Assembly (NCBI GenBank): GCA_965227875.1
Contig: OZ245783.1
Coordinates: forward strand, 4,960,001 to 5,024,000
From: G965227875 sp965227875
Lineage (GTDB): Bacteria; Pseudomonadota; Alphaproteobacteria; Rhizobiales; JAJFHC01
Length of the DNA: 64,000 bases
Direction of reading: 5' to 3'
A program made the translations under genes and the position numbers. How positions within the stretch are numbered: position 1 is the stretch's first letter; each line of letters opens with the position of its first letter. Shown here one piece after another: positions 9,090 through 20,000 of the stretch. The notes under the pieces were generated by a model. That model was not told where the DNA came from and searched no databases. It saw only the letters and a list, made by a program, of their open reading frames with translations.

Positions 9090-9923
9090 ATGGCAGAGCG
9101 TGCCGCCTGCATCATCGGGTATCCCGTAGGTCATTCGCGGTCACCCAAGCTGCACGGCTACTGGATACAACAGCACGGGCTCGACGCCGAATATCGGGCC
9201 GAAGAGGTCTCCCCGGACGAATTCCCCGACTTTGTCTCGCATCTTGCCGATCGCGGATATGTCGGCGCGAACGTGACCATGCCGCACAAGGATGCGGCCC
9301 TCCTCCATTCGAGCCCCGACGATCGCGCGAAATCCGTGGGGGCGGCGAACACACTGTGGCTCGACAACGGCACTCTTCGCTCGACCAATACCGACGTGGA
9401 CGGCTTCGTGAGCGCGCTCGACGTGGCGTCTCCCGGATGGCACGAGCGTACGGAAACCGCCATCGTGCTCGGTGCGGGCGGCGGCAGCCGCGCGGCCATC
9501 TACGGGCTTCTCGACCGCGGCATCAGAGAGGTCACGGTGGTGAACAGGACGTTTTCCAAGGCCACTGAATTGCAAAAGGCCTTCGGTTCGGCCGTTGTGC
9601 CCGGGGAATGGGATCGCCTGAGCGATCACCTGTCCGGCGCTCGGCTGCTCGTGAACACCACGTCTCTCGGCATGCACGGCCAGCCGCCCCTCGAAATCGA
9701 CCTTTCGGTACTGGCCGAAAATGCGGTCGTTTCGGATATCGTCTACATTCCGCTGAAGACGCCACTGCTGCGCGCGGCGGAAGACCGCGGGTTCGCGGTC
9801 GCAAACGGTCTCGACATGCTTCTGCACCAGGCCGTGCGGGGTTTCGAACTCTGGTTCGGCATTCGCCCGTCGGTCACGCAGGACCTGCGCGACATGCTCG
9901 CGACCGATATCGCGCAGGCATAG
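9090..9923 (+). CDS. aroE: Shikimate/quinate dehydrogenase family protein
   Basis: A 277-residue protein of normal shikimate dehydrogenase length. Substrate-binding motifs GYPVGHSRSPKLHG near the N-terminus and NVTMPHKDA with the catalytic Lys (about residue 68) are present, as are NTDVDGF and the Rossmann motif LGAGGGSRA. The enzyme oxidises or reduces between shikimate (or quinate) and its 3-dehydro form with NAD(P). Neighbouring catabolic genes suggest the oxidative direction, so the aroE symbol is by family and quinate dehydrogenase is a fair alternative. An AAGGAGC site precedes the ATG. Confidence 0.92.
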   Translation: MAERAACIIGYPVGHSRSPKLHGYWIQQHGLDAEYRAEEVSPDEFPDFVSHLADRGYVGANVTMPHKDAALLHSSPDDRAKSVGAANTLWLDNGTLRSTNTDVDGFVSALDVASPGWHERTETAIVLGAGGGSRAAIYGLLDRGIREVTVVNRTFSKATELQKAFGSAVVPGEWDRLSDHLSGARLLVNTTSLGMHGQPPLEIDLSVLAENAVVSDIVYIPLKTPLLRAAEDRGFAVANGLDMLLHQAVRGFELWFGIRPSVTQDLRDMLATDIAQA

Positions 9924-9970
9924 GACACCCGGCAGCGGAGACACCTTCACAAGGCAGGACGGAGCAGACG

Positions 9971-11836
9971 ATGAAAACCTCGATAGCGACAGTGTCCTTG
10001 GGCGGTGACCTGAACGAGAAACTCGCTGCGATAGCCGCCGCGGGCTTCGACGGCGTGGAGATTTTCGAAACCGACATTCTGGCCCATGACGGCCCTCCGG
10101 ACGAAGTCGGCGCGATGGTGCGGGATCTCGGGTTGGAGATCGTGGCGCTCCAGCCGTTCCGGGACTTCGAGGGCATGCCGGAACCGCAACGCAGCAAGTC
10201 CTTCGCCCGCGCCCGGCGCAAGTTCGAACTCATGAACGAACTGGGAGCACCGAACCTTCTGGTGTGCTCCAACATCGCACCGATCGCGCTTGGCGGGGTC
10301 GACCGTGCCGCGGAGGATCTGTGCGAACTCGGCGAGATCGCCGACGAGTTCGGCGTAAACATCGGTTTCGAGGCGCTGGCCTGGGGCAAGCATATCCGCG
10401 ACTACCGCGATGCCTGGGAAGTCGTGCGCCGCGCCGATCATCGACGCGTCGGCATCATTCTCGACAGTTTCCATACCCTGAGCCTCGATCTGCCGGTCGA
10501 CCCCATACGTTCGATCCCCGCCGACCGCATCACCTTCGTACAACTCGCCGATGCGCCGCGCATCGAGATGGATCTCCTGCAGTTGTCCCGGCATTTCCGC
10601 TGCTTTCCCGGACAGGGCGACTTCGACATTTCCGCATTCATGGACGCCCTCGGCGACACCGGTTACGACGGCTGGCTGAGCCACGAGATCTTCAATGACC
10701 GGTTCCGCATGGCCTCGCCCCGCATGATCGCCACAGACGGCGAACGCTCGCTCATCCACATGACGGGGCGCACGCGAGATCTCAGCCCGCTGCCCGAGCC
10801 GACGACCTCGGAAGGCATCGCCTTCGTCGAGTTCGCCGCGAACGAAACCCTGGCGTCCGAACTGGAGGACCTGTTCCAGGCCATGGGTTTCCGGCATTCC
10901 GGCCGGCACAGGACAAAGGATGTGCAACGCTGGACCCAGGGAGATATCAATCTCGTCATCAATACGGAGAAGGAAGGGTTCGCGCACGCCCACTACATCA
11001 CCCACGGTCCGTCGGTGGCTGCCATCGGACTGCGTGTTGGTGATGCCGAACAGCAGATGGACCGCGCCGAAGCCCTGCTCGCAAGATCGTTCCGTCAACC
11101 CGTCGGCCCCGGCGAACTCGAAATCCCCGCAATCCGCGGCGTCGGCGGGTCGCTGATCTACTTTCTGGACGGCGGCGACCGATACGGCAGGGTCTGGGAC
11201 ATCGAGTTCGAACCGACAGACGACGCCAACCCTGAGGGCGGGCTTCAGCGCATCGACCATATCGCGCAGTCCCTGCCCTACCAGGAATTGCTCACCTGGC
11301 GCCTCTTCTACCTGTCCATGTTCGATTTCGAAAAGACACCCCAGGTCGATGTCGTCGACCCTGCCGGACTGGTCGAAAGCCAGGTCGTGCGCTCTGCCAA
11401 TCACTCCGTCCAGATCGCGCTCAACAGTTCGCAGTCCCGCCAGACACAGTCCAGCCGGTTCATCGACGAATATTTCGGGGCCGGGGTGCAGCACATCGCG
11501 TTCGGCACCGCCGACATATTCGACACCGTCGCCCGGATGCGGAAGAACGGGGTCGCGTTCCTGCCCATCCCCGAGAACTATTACGATGACCTCGAAGCCC
11601 GGTTCGATATCAGCGACGACCTGGCCGCACGGCTTCGCGAGCACCATGTACTCTACGATGAAGACGAACACGGCCGGTACTTCCAGGTCTACACGCGTGT
11701 CTTCGCGGACCGCTTCTTTTTCGAGATCGTTTGCCGCGACGGCTACCGGGGATATGGCGCACCGAATGCACCGATCAGACTGGCCGCACAGTCGCGTTAT
11801 GGCCGCCATCCCGGTGTACCGCGAATGGCGCCGTAG
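9971..11836 (+). CDS. quiC: 3-dehydroshikimate dehydratase with C-terminal VOC (4-HPPD-like) domains
   Basis: A 621-residue two-part enzyme. The N-terminal half (about 1-280) is a sugar-phosphate-isomerase/AP-endonuclease-2 TIM barrel (AAIAAAGFDGVEIFETD, IGFEALAWG, GWLSHEIFND). The C-terminal half (about 290-600) has two vicinal-oxygen-chelate segments like 4-hydroxyphenylpyruvate dioxygenase, with metal-ligand-type motifs DHIAQSLP, VQHIAFGT and FFFEIVCRDGY. This is the architecture of bacterial QuiC1-type dehydratases, which turn 3-dehydroshikimate into protocatechuate. The ATG at 9971 follows GGAGCAGACG; the frame is open further upstream but overlaps the preceding gene. No protocatechuate-cleaving genes are in the window. 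Confidence 0.92.
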   Translation: MKTSIATVSLGGDLNEKLAAIAAAGFDGVEIFETDILAHDGPPDEVGAMVRDLGLEIVALQPFRDFEGMPEPQRSKSFARARRKFELMNELGAPNLLVCSNIAPIALGGVDRAAEDLCELGEIADEFGVNIGFEALAWGKHIRDYRDAWEVVRRADHRRVGIILDSFHTLSLDLPVDPIRSIPADRITFVQLADAPRIEMDLLQLSRHFRCFPGQGDFDISAFMDALGDTGYDGWLSHEIFNDRFRMASPRMIATDGERSLIHMTGRTRDLSPLPEPTTSEGIAFVEFAANETLASELEDLFQAMGFRHSGRHRTKDVQRWTQGDINLVINTEKEGFAHAHYITHGPSVAAIGLRVGDAEQQMDRAEALLARSFRQPVGPGELEIPAIRGVGGSLIYFLDGGDRYGRVWDIEFEPTDDANPEGGLQRIDHIAQSLPYQELLTWRLFYLSMFDFEKTPQVDVVDPAGLVESQVVRSANHSVQIALNSSQSRQTQSSRFIDEYFGAGVQHIAFGTADIFDTVARMRKNGVAFLPIPENYYDDLEARFDISDDLAARLREHHVLYDEDEHGRYFQVYTRVFADRFFFEIVCRDGYRGYGAPNAPIRLAAQSRYGRHPGVPRMAP

Positions 11837-11890
11837 AGCTGTCGACCGGACCAGCGTTCGCCGGGCAGAAAGATTCAGCGGAGCATCACC

Positions 11891-12571
11891 ATGGACCTGA
11901 ACGCGGATTTCACCAGGCGTGTCGTCATGCACGCAGCCGACATCCCCTGGAAATCGTCGCCCATGCCGGGCGTCGACCGGCGGATGCTGGACAGGCTGGG
12001 CGACGAGGTGGCGCGGGCAACGACCATCGTCCGGTATGCGCCGGACAGCCGATTTTCGCCGCACGTCCATACCGGCGGCGAGGAATTCCTCGTGCTCGAG
12101 GGCGTCTTCCAGGACGAATACGGGGATTTCCCGCAAGGCAGCTACATTCGCAACCCGCCGGAGTCGCGCCACACGCCGGGTTCGGCGCCGGGCTGCACCA
12201 TACTTGTCAAGCTCTGGCAGTTCGACCTCGCGGACCGCACCCACGTGCGCATCGATACCGGCAAGAACGCCTATGTGCGCGACGCGGACCGGCCGGGTGT
12301 CGAAATCATGCCTCTCTTCCGCGATGCCCGCGAGTATGTCCGCCTCGAACGCTGGGCTCCCGATGCGTCCATCGAACTCGACGCGTCGGGCGGCATGGAG
12401 GTCTTCGTACTGGATGGTGGTTTCACGGAAGGCGAAGACAAGTTGTCCGGATATTCCTGGCTCAGGTTGCCCCGCGGGTCGGCAAACGTGGCCCTGGCCG
12501 GAAAGGATGGCGCCAGGGTGTGGATCAAGTCGGGGCACCTGGCCGAAACGCCGAGAGCGCCCGGCGCGTGA
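11891..12571 (+). CDS. ChrR-like double cupin protein
   Basis: A 226-residue protein with a cupin core: the first metal-binding motif SPHVHTGGEEFLVLEG (about residues 57-72) has two His and a Glu in the right order, and a second cupin-like half begins near residue 145 (VRLERWAPDASIEL, EVFVLDGGF). The fold resembles the ChrR-type cupin used in anti-sigma factors and in small dioxygenases, but the N-terminal zinc-binding anti-sigma domain is absent, so an enzymatic or sensing role is more likely. It follows quiC by 54 bases and probably belongs to the same operon. Confidence 0.82.
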   Translation: MDLNADFTRRVVMHAADIPWKSSPMPGVDRRMLDRLGDEVARATTIVRYAPDSRFSPHVHTGGEEFLVLEGVFQDEYGDFPQGSYIRNPPESRHTPGSAPGCTILVKLWQFDLADRTHVRIDTGKNAYVRDADRPGVEIMPLFRDAREYVRLERWAPDASIELDASGGMEVFVLDGGFTEGEDKLSGYSWLRLPRGSANVALAGKDGARVWIKSGHLAETPRAPGA

Positions 12572-12576
12572 ACCGG

Positions 12577-13623
12577 TCACCCGCCGGCGCGCAAGACCAC
12601 CCGGCAACCGGTTTCCGCCGCCTCGAACACGGCAAGTGTCGCCCGTAGCGTTTCCATGGCATCGCGCGCCGTGATCCGGGGCGTCGCCCCTTCCCCGATC
12701 ACCGCGCAGAAGTGCGCAAGTTGGCCAGCGAACGCATCCCCGGTTTCCTGTGGAACGGTCTGTGCCGACATGACGTGGTGCCAGTCACGCGGCTCTGAAT
12801 CGTGCCGCCAGATTGTCAGGTTGGGAAACTCCATCGATGCCTCGGTGCCCATGAACCGCATGCAGTTCTGCCCCGTCCGGGGATAGAACGGCGTTTCTCC
12901 CGTGCCGAACTCCCATGTCCATGGCGACACCGTGCGGTCCGAGAGCACGAATGTTCCAAGCGCGCCGTCGCCGAACCGCAGGAGAACCGCTGCGGCGTCT
13001 TCCTTTTCCTCGTTCATGACGGCGTGCGACAGTTCGGCCGAAACCGAGTCGACCTCTCCGCAGATGTATCGCAGGGCATCCATGTCGTGGACGAGATTGG
13101 TGAGCACCGGACCGGCCGTGCGCCTGCGCCGCCAGTCGGGATTGAAATAGGCGTCGTCCTTGCGTGTCGTCCACTGTCCGGTGACCGCCACGAGGCGGCC
13201 GAGCCCGCCCGACCGGACCACTTCCCGCGCCTTGTCCAGTTGCGGCGCGTACCGGCGATGATGACCGACAAGGACGGGAATCCCCGTTGCCTCCGCTCTC
13301 CCGGCGATTTCCCGGGCTTCTTCCACCGTGGCGCTGATCGGCTTTTCGACGAGCACCGGCAGCCCGGCATCGAGCGCGACCATCGTCGCGGCATGATGCG
13401 CACTGGTGGGCGTCGAGACGACCACCCCGTCGAGCGTTTCTGCGGCAAACATTGCCGACGCGTCGGCGTAATGGCTTGCGCCGTGGTCGGCGGCGAGCCT
13501 GCGGCCGGTATCGGCGGGGTCGGCAACCGCCACGAGCCGTGCCTGCGGGGCATCCCCGATCACCGATGCATGACGACGGCCGATCGCCCCGCCGCCGACA
13601 ATTGCAAGTCGAAGTCCCGTCAC
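12577..13623 (-). CDS. Gfo/Idh/MocA family oxidoreductase
   Basis: A 348-residue NAD(P)-dependent oxidoreductase. The Rossmann motif IVGGGAIGRRH is at the N-terminus, STPTSAHH follows, and the family-defining VEKPIS carries the conserved Lys. A C-terminal alpha/beta domain includes HDMDALRYICGE. The GTG at 13623 is preferred: it has AGGGGA upstream and places the Rossmann motif right after the start; a frame open to 13695 adds 24 unlikely residues. It converges on the cupin gene with only five bases between stops. Substrates in this family are sugars, inositols and similar polyols; none is indicated here. Confidence 0.9.
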   Translation of the reverse strand: MTGLRLAIVGGGAIGRRHASVIGDAPQARLVAVADPADTGRRLAADHGASHYADASAMFAAETLDGVVVSTPTSAHHAATMVALDAGLPVLVEKPISATVEEAREIAGRAEATGIPVLVGHHRRYAPQLDKAREVVRSGGLGRLVAVTGQWTTRKDDAYFNPDWRRRRTAGPVLTNLVHDMDALRYICGEVDSVSAELSHAVMNEEKEDAAAVLLRFGDGALGTFVLSDRTVSPWTWEFGTGETPFYPRTGQNCMRFMGTEASMEFPNLTIWRHDSEPRDWHHVMSAQTVPQETGDAFAGQLAHFCAVIGEGATPRITARDAMETLRATLAVFEAAETGCRVVLRAGG

Positions 13624-13756
13624 TCCGCGATCCCCTGCCTCAAGCGCTGTCCCCTTGCCGTCCACTACCCAAGCAAGACTCGGAGGCAACCGCAAGCAGG
13701 TGCACCCGAAGACGGAGGGAAACGACCCGGCAACCGCATCGAGCGCCTTGCGTTCA

Positions 13757-14638
13757 TCAGCCTTTGACCGGAGTCACATCCACGGCGTGTTTGCTTTCCT
13801 GCTCGCCATGCGTACGCATGACGCCGCGAACCGGAGAGACATCGGAATAGTCACGTCCGCGGGCCACGACGATGTGATCGGTTCCCACGCTGAGGGCATT
13901 GGTGGGGTCGTATTCGACCCAGCCCATTTCGGTGCCGCACCATGCTCGGACCCAGGCATGCATCGCGTCCGCCCCTTCCAGGCGCGCCTCCCCGGGTGGC
14001 GGCAAGGTCCTGAGAAATCCGCTGACATATCCGGCCGGCACGCCGATGCCGCGCAGGCAGGCGATCATGATATGCGTGAAGTCCTGGCATACGCCGTGGC
14101 GGGCCCTGAACGCCTCGAGCATCGGTGTATCCACCGTCGTCGCGTCGGGATCGAACTTCATGTCTCCGTGAAGCGCCTCGCCGATGAGCCGGACCGCCTG
14201 CATCACGCTCGCCGCCTCGCCCGCCGCCTTCCTCGCATAGTCCGTCGTCTCTGCCGCCAGCGCGACACGCTCGGACACGCCGAGAAAATGGTGGGGCGCC
14301 TCCGCGGAGACGGAACGCACCGACTCGATCTCTTCCGGGAGCCGGTCAAGGCGCGGCGAGATGTCGAGCTCAGGATCGACCGCCACCCGCTCCACCCTCG
14401 ACTTCACGAGGAACTCGATTTCGTGATGCGGTGTCCTGAAGGCCAGTTCCGCATATGGGTTCCCGAAGAAGTCGACCCGGTCGATCCTTTCGTCCGGGTC
14501 CGGTCGCACGTCGAGGTTTCCCGCGACCAGCCTCTGCTCGCCGGGCAGATCGAGCGGCATGAGCCTGACCACGTCGCGGCTGGAGTTGGCCGCGTTTTCG
14601 TAGGTATAGCTGATCTGCACGGAAATATCGTAGAGCAT
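13757..14638 (-). CDS. Transglutaminase-like protein (bacterial type, N-terminal beta domain)
   Basis: A 293-residue protein with an N-terminal bacterial-transglutaminase beta region (about 1-150) and a transglutaminase core with catalytic triad Cys184 (HGVCQDFTH), His227 (DAMHAWV) and Asp244 (EYDPTN). These papain-fold enzymes are protease-, amidase- or acyl-transfer-like; the substrate is unknown. It starts 10 bases after the ATP-grasp gene and is the last gene of a three-gene minus-strand operon. The conserved grouping with circularly permuted ATP-grasp, alpha-E and DUF2126 proteins supports a joint role in making or processing a peptide-like product. Confidence 0.93.
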   Translation of the reverse strand: MLYDISVQISYTYENAANSSRDVVRLMPLDLPGEQRLVAGNLDVRPDPDERIDRVDFFGNPYAELAFRTPHHEIEFLVKSRVERVAVDPELDISPRLDRLPEEIESVRSVSAEAPHHFLGVSERVALAAETTDYARKAAGEAASVMQAVRLIGEALHGDMKFDPDATTVDTPMLEAFRARHGVCQDFTHIMIACLRGIGVPAGYVSGFLRTLPPPGEARLEGADAMHAWVRAWCGTEMGWVEYDPTNALSVGTDHIVVARGRDYSDVSPVRGVMRTHGEQESKHAVDVTPVKG

Positions 14639-14648
14639 GGTCGACCAC

Positions 14649-17054
14649 CTATCTCAGATAGGCCGAGGCGAGATGTTCCGACAGACCGGCGATCTTCGAG
14701 GACAGTTCGTAGAGCGTGTCGGTGTCGAGTGTCTCGGCGGTCTGCATTTCGAGGTAGGATTGTGTGTCGAGCATGGAGCGCTGGAGTGCCGACAACTGGC
14801 GATGCGGCTCCGAACCGGGAAGAAAGTCGATATGCGACGACATTTCGCGCAACTGGTAGACGACAGATCTCGGGTTGAGCGGATCGAGCGCCAGCAGGTC
14901 GACCACGGTCGCCCGATTCGTCGACACGGCATAACGGCGCCTGTGCGACATCGAACTGTCGGCCATCTCGACGACGAGGTCGAGGCTGCCTTCGGGTGCA
15001 TCGGGTGACGCGAAATGGGCTAGCAGCGAGGTCAGTGTCAGCGAGCGCTCCATCGACCGGCCGATGCACAGGAACCGCCAGCCCGTGAACCGGTACATGT
15101 TCTCGTGAACAAGACCCGAGAATCCCGAAATCTTACGCAGCAGAACGTTGGCGGCATGGACCTCGTCGTCTGCGGACGAAACCGTGTCGCTCAGGTCCCG
15201 GTTGGCCTTCGAAAGATCGTCTAGCGCGAGCCAGCCATCCACCGACAGGCGGTCCCGGACATGGCTCGCCGCAGCGTTCGCCGACTCCACGATACCGGAC
15301 AGCGACCCGGGGATGCCCTGCTCGCCGTCGATCCCGATCCCCTCGAGATAGGCGGCGATATGGTCGACAAGCGCCTTGTCCGCCTCCGCCATTTCCGCAA
15401 CACGGACATGGTAGATGCGCAGAATCCGCAGCGTGTTTTCCGCCCGCTCGATATATCTGCCCAGCCAGAAGAGATTCTCGGCCGCCCTGCTCGGGAGCGT
15501 TCCCGGCGGCTGCCTCGTGAATGTCCCTCCTCTGTTGTCGACAATGGACACGGCTGAAACGGGCTGGTCGCCGACAACCCATACATCCGCCGCCGATCCG
15601 CCTTTCTGCAACGCGAGTGACACGGTGTCTCCCGTTCGCCCGATACGTGCGAGCCCGCCCGGCATAACCGCCCAACCGTCCGGCGAACGGGCAAGAAACA
15701 CGCGCAGGCTCATGGGTCTGGGCACCAACGCCCCGTCGTCGAACGCAGGCGTGGTGGAAAGGCTAACTGCCTCCTGCCCCACGAGACTCCTGGCGCCGTA
15801 ATCGATCCAGGCATCGACCGTCTGCCGGGTTTCCCGGTTGAACCTGCCTCCGACCACGGAAATGTCGTCGTGATCGAACAGCATCCGCGTCGACAATGCG
15901 TCCCCGATGGTCATGCGCTCCGCGTTCGCTTTCACGTACTCGCGTTCGGCCGCCTGTCCGCACCACCAGGTGGCGATGTTCGGCAGGCTCAGGGTCTCGC
16001 CCCGGAGCACTTCGCTGATCCTGGGAAGAAACGCGAGAAAGGCCCTTGTCTCGAGCACGCCGCTGCCAAGCGCGTTGACCATGGTCACGCTGCCCGACCC
16101 GATAGCACCGAGCAGTCCCGGGGTGCCGATCCGTGAATCCTGTTTCAGGTGAAGCGGGTCCGCCCAGGCGGAGTCGAGCCGCCGCCAAAGCACGCTGATC
16201 GGACGGAACCCTGCCACGGTACGCACCATCAGTTTTCCGTCCACGACCGCCAGGTCCTCGCCCTCGAGAAGCACGAAACCGAGATATCGTGCGATATAGG
16301 CGTGCTCGAAATAGGTGTCGTTCATGGGGCCCGGCGTCAGGATGCCGATGCGGCTGTCGTCACCCTCCCGCAATCCCAGCAGCGCGTCGCGGAACCGCTT
16401 GAAGAACCCGGCGAGCCGGTGAACGTTGTGGCGTGAATAGTGCTCCGTGAAGATTCGCGAACTCGCTATGCGGTTTTCCAAGGCGAAACCCGCGCCTGAC
16501 GGTGCGCTCGTACGATCCCCCAGCACCCACCAGTTCCCGTCCGGCCCCCGGCCGATGTCGAACGCGATGAAATGAAGGTAGTGCCCGGAGCGCGGCTCGA
16601 TGCCCACGAGCGGCCTCAGCCACTCGGGATTTCCCGCAACGAGAGAGGCCGGGATATGACCTTCGCGCACCAGCCGGTTTTCGCCGTAGAGGTCGCGGCA
16701 GAAGGACTCGAGCACATCCGCGCGCTGCATGAGCCCCTGCGAAATCCCCGACCACTCGCTTTCGGAGATCAGCACGGGCATGTGACTCAGCGGCCAGTCG
16801 CGCTCACTGGTGTCCTGGGCGCCGTACTGTCGATAAAACACACCGGCATCGCGCAGGTACTGATCCCCACGAGCCATGCGCGTGGCAAGTTCTTCGGCCG
16901 TCATGCCGGATACGGTCTCGACAAGCCTGGCCCACACGTCGCGCGGCCGGCCATCGGGCCCGATCAGTTCGTCGGGCACGCCTTCGACCGGCCGGTATCG
17001 CGACAGCATCGGATGCGCGCTGGCGCCGGCATCTCGTTCGCCCTGGAGCGACAT
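14649..17054 (-). CDS. Circularly permuted type 2 ATP-grasp/alpha-E domain fusion
   Basis: An 801-residue fusion. Residues about 1-490 form the circularly permuted ATP-grasp ligase (DUF404/DUF407; motifs YGENRLV, ILTPGPMNDTYFEHAYIARYLG, VLWRRLDSAWADPL). Residues about 514-801 are the helical alpha-E domain (DUF403; AAENLFWLGRYIERAENTLR). In many genomes the two are separate genes, so here they are joined. ATP-grasp enzymes of this clade are predicted to form amide bonds; alpha-E is of unknown function. Only two bases separate this gene from the upstream DUF2126 gene, so translation is probably coupled. Confidence 0.94.
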   Translation of the reverse strand: MSLQGERDAGASAHPMLSRYRPVEGVPDELIGPDGRPRDVWARLVETVSGMTAEELATRMARGDQYLRDAGVFYRQYGAQDTSERDWPLSHMPVLISESEWSGISQGLMQRADVLESFCRDLYGENRLVREGHIPASLVAGNPEWLRPLVGIEPRSGHYLHFIAFDIGRGPDGNWWVLGDRTSAPSGAGFALENRIASSRIFTEHYSRHNVHRLAGFFKRFRDALLGLREGDDSRIGILTPGPMNDTYFEHAYIARYLGFVLLEGEDLAVVDGKLMVRTVAGFRPISVLWRRLDSAWADPLHLKQDSRIGTPGLLGAIGSGSVTMVNALGSGVLETRAFLAFLPRISEVLRGETLSLPNIATWWCGQAAEREYVKANAERMTIGDALSTRMLFDHDDISVVGGRFNRETRQTVDAWIDYGARSLVGQEAVSLSTTPAFDDGALVPRPMSLRVFLARSPDGWAVMPGGLARIGRTGDTVSLALQKGGSAADVWVVGDQPVSAVSIVDNRGGTFTRQPPGTLPSRAAENLFWLGRYIERAENTLRILRIYHVRVAEMAEADKALVDHIAAYLEGIGIDGEQGIPGSLSGIVESANAAASHVRDRLSVDGWLALDDLSKANRDLSDTVSSADDEVHAANVLLRKISGFSGLVHENMYRFTGWRFLCIGRSMERSLTLTSLLAHFASPDAPEGSLDLVVEMADSSMSHRRRYAVSTNRATVVDLLALDPLNPRSVVYQLREMSSHIDFLPGSEPHRQLSALQRSMLDTQSYLEMQTAETLDTDTLYELSSKIAGLSEHLASAYLR

Positions 17055-17056
17055 GT

Positions 17057-20000
17057 TTACAGTCCCGGGGACCGCCGGAGGTCGAGTGTCATCGGAAATT
17101 CGGGATGCGTCGCTTCCGGCTGCGGCGCATAGGCGCCGGGAGTATGACCATGCGCCTCGAAACGCGCAAGACGTCGCGCTTCGGCCTCGTTGCCATTGAC
17201 CGGGAAGGTCTCATAGTTCCGCCCGCCCGGATGGGCGACGTGATAGACGCAACCGCCGAGGGCCCGCCCGCTCCACAGGTCGTAGACATCGAATGTCAGC
17301 GGCGCATTGACCGGCAGGTTGGGATGCAGCCCCGCCGCGGGCTGCCATGCCTTGTAGCGGACGCCGGCGACGGCTTCGCCGTTCGCCGCCGTTGCCTTGA
17401 GCGGCACCCTTCTCGCGTTGCACGTCACCGCATACCGGCCCGGCTCCGCCGCCGTCAGCTTCACCTGCAACCGTTCCACGGAACTGTCCGCGTAGCGCAC
17501 CGTGCCACCGATCGCGCCGGTCTCGCCGAGCACATGCCACGGCTCCAGGGCCTGCCGCAGTTCCAGGTGGACACCGTCGACATCGATCTCCCCGCAGAAG
17601 GGAAACCGGAACTCCGCCTGGGCGGAGAACCACTCCGGCCTCAGCCCGTACCCATGGTCGTTCAGGTCTCCCAGGACGTCGAGAAAATCCTGCCAGACGT
17701 AGTGAGGCAGCATGAAGCGGTCATGCAGGGTCGTGCCCCAGCGCACGGGATTCCCGTCCACCGGCGACTCCCACATGCGCGCGATAAGCGCACGCATGAG
17801 AACCTGCTGGGCAAGATTCATGCGCGCATTGGGCGGCATCTCGAACCCGCGGAACTCGACGAGACCGAGCCGCCCCGTCGGCCCGTCCGGCGAATAGAGT
17901 TTGTCGATGCACACCTCCGCACGGTGGGTGTTCCCGGTGACGTCGATGAGCAGGTTCCGCAGCAGACGGTCGAGCAGCCACGGCGCGGGTGGCTCCCCGT
18001 CGGGCCCGGGGATCTGCCCAAGTGCGATCTCAAGCTCGTACAGGCTGTCGTGACGGGCCTCGTCGATCCGCGGGGCCTGGCTGGTCGGCCCGATGAAAAG
18101 ACCGGAAAACAGGTAGGACAGGCTCGGATGCCGCTGCCAGTGCAGGATCAGGCTCTTCAGGAGATCCGGTCGGCGCAGGAAGGGACTGTCGAGCGTTGTC
18201 GCACCGCCGACGACCACGTGATTGCCACCGCCTGTGCCGCAGTGGCGGCCGTCGATCATGAACTTGTCCGCGCCCAGCCGAACCTGGCGTGCCTCCTCGT
18301 AGACGGCCTCCGTCGTGGCGACGCATTCATCCCAGTTCGACGAGGGATGGATGTTGACTTCGAGCACGCCCGGATCCGGAGCGACGCGTATGACGTTGAT
18401 GCGCGGATCGGGCGGCGGGGAATAGCCTTCTATGTGCACCTGCAGACCGAGCTTGCGGCTTGCTGCCTCGACCGCCGCAACGAGTTCCAGATAGTCCTCC
18501 AGCCTCTCGACGGGCGGCATGAAGACACACAGCCGCCCGTCACGCGGCTCCACGCTCATGGCCGTCCGAACGGCGCCGTCCAGTTCCGCACCGAGATGCT
18601 GCTCGACGATGTCCTGACCGGGACGGACTTCGGCGAAAGACGCCTGGGGCAGTTCGCGCCCGTCCTCGCCCGCGGAAGCATCGTCGTCCGCGTGATCGCC
18701 CGTTACGTGATCGCCCGGTGCGTGATAGTCCGGCAGCGGCCCGCGCGGTTCGGTCGGATCGGCGACATAGGTGTAGGGAAACCGTGCCGGCGGCACATGA
18801 GGCAGCGTTTCGAGCGGCAGGCGGTATCCTACCGGGCTATCGCCCGGCACGAGAAACAAGTTGCCCCGACGGGTCTTCCACTTTTCCGAACGCCAGCGGC
18901 GCCCGCCCGCTTTCGCCTGCCAGCGCTGGATCGGCAACACATGGCCGGACGATTCGGTGAGGCCACGACCGAAGACCCGCGCAATACGGTTTCTCTCTTC
19001 CGGATCCTTGAGTTTCGAATTCTCCGGTGTGACGTTGTCAGGCAGGTTGCCCTCCTTGATGATCCATTCGGCTGGATCCTCGTATGCGGGCACCACGAAA
19101 CTCTCGTCCAGATCGAGTTCGCCTGCGATCGCCGTGAGCAACCTGCCGGCCTCCGGCGATCCGGCGGTGGTATCCGTATCCTCCTCCGCGATCAGCGCTG
19201 CATCGGACCAGATCGGCTTTCCGTCGCGACGCCAGTAGAGCGAGAAAGTCCATCGAGGGAGGGACTCGCCCGGATACCATTTTCCCTGTCCGTAGTGCAG
19301 GAACCCGTTCGGGGCGAACCTTTCACGCAACCGGCGTATCAACCTGTCGGCGATGCCGCGTTTCGTGGGACCGACCGCATCGATGTTCCATTCCCCGGAC
19401 TCGAAGTCGTCGATCGAGACGAACGTGGGCTCGCCCCCCATCGTCAGTCGCACGTCGCCGCGGCCGAGCGCCTCGTCGACCTTTCGTCCCAGCGCATTCA
19501 GTTCCTGCCACGCGTCGTCGGAGAAAGGTTTGGTGATCCGGGGATGCTCCGCGATCCGCTCGACCGACATGTCGAAGCTGAACTCGACATTTGCCGGCGA
19601 CACGAGGCCGGAAATGGGCGCGGCCGTCCGGTAATGGGGTGTCGCCGCAAGAGGGATATGGCTTTCCCCGGTCAGGAGGCCGGAGGTCGGATCGAGCCCG
19701 ATCCAGCCCGCACCGGGGATGTAGACCTCGGCCCAGGCATGGAGGTCCGTGAAATCATGGTCCGTACCCGGCGGCCCGTCCAGCGAGACGAGATCCGGCT
19801 TGAGCTGGACGAGATAGCCCGACACGAAACGCGCCGCGAATCCCAGGTGACGCAGGATCTGGACGAGCAGCCAGCTCGAATCCCGGCAGGATCCGCTTGC
19901 CTTTGCGAGCGTCTCTTCGGGCGTCTGCACACCCGGCTCCATCCTGATCACGTACTCGAGTTCGTCTTCGAGCCGGGCGTTGAGAGCGACGACGAAGTCG

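Noticed and set aside
9947..12607. Minus-strand open frame of 886 codons
   Set aside because: Antisense to the dehydratase and cupin genes; no ribosome site or recognisable domain.
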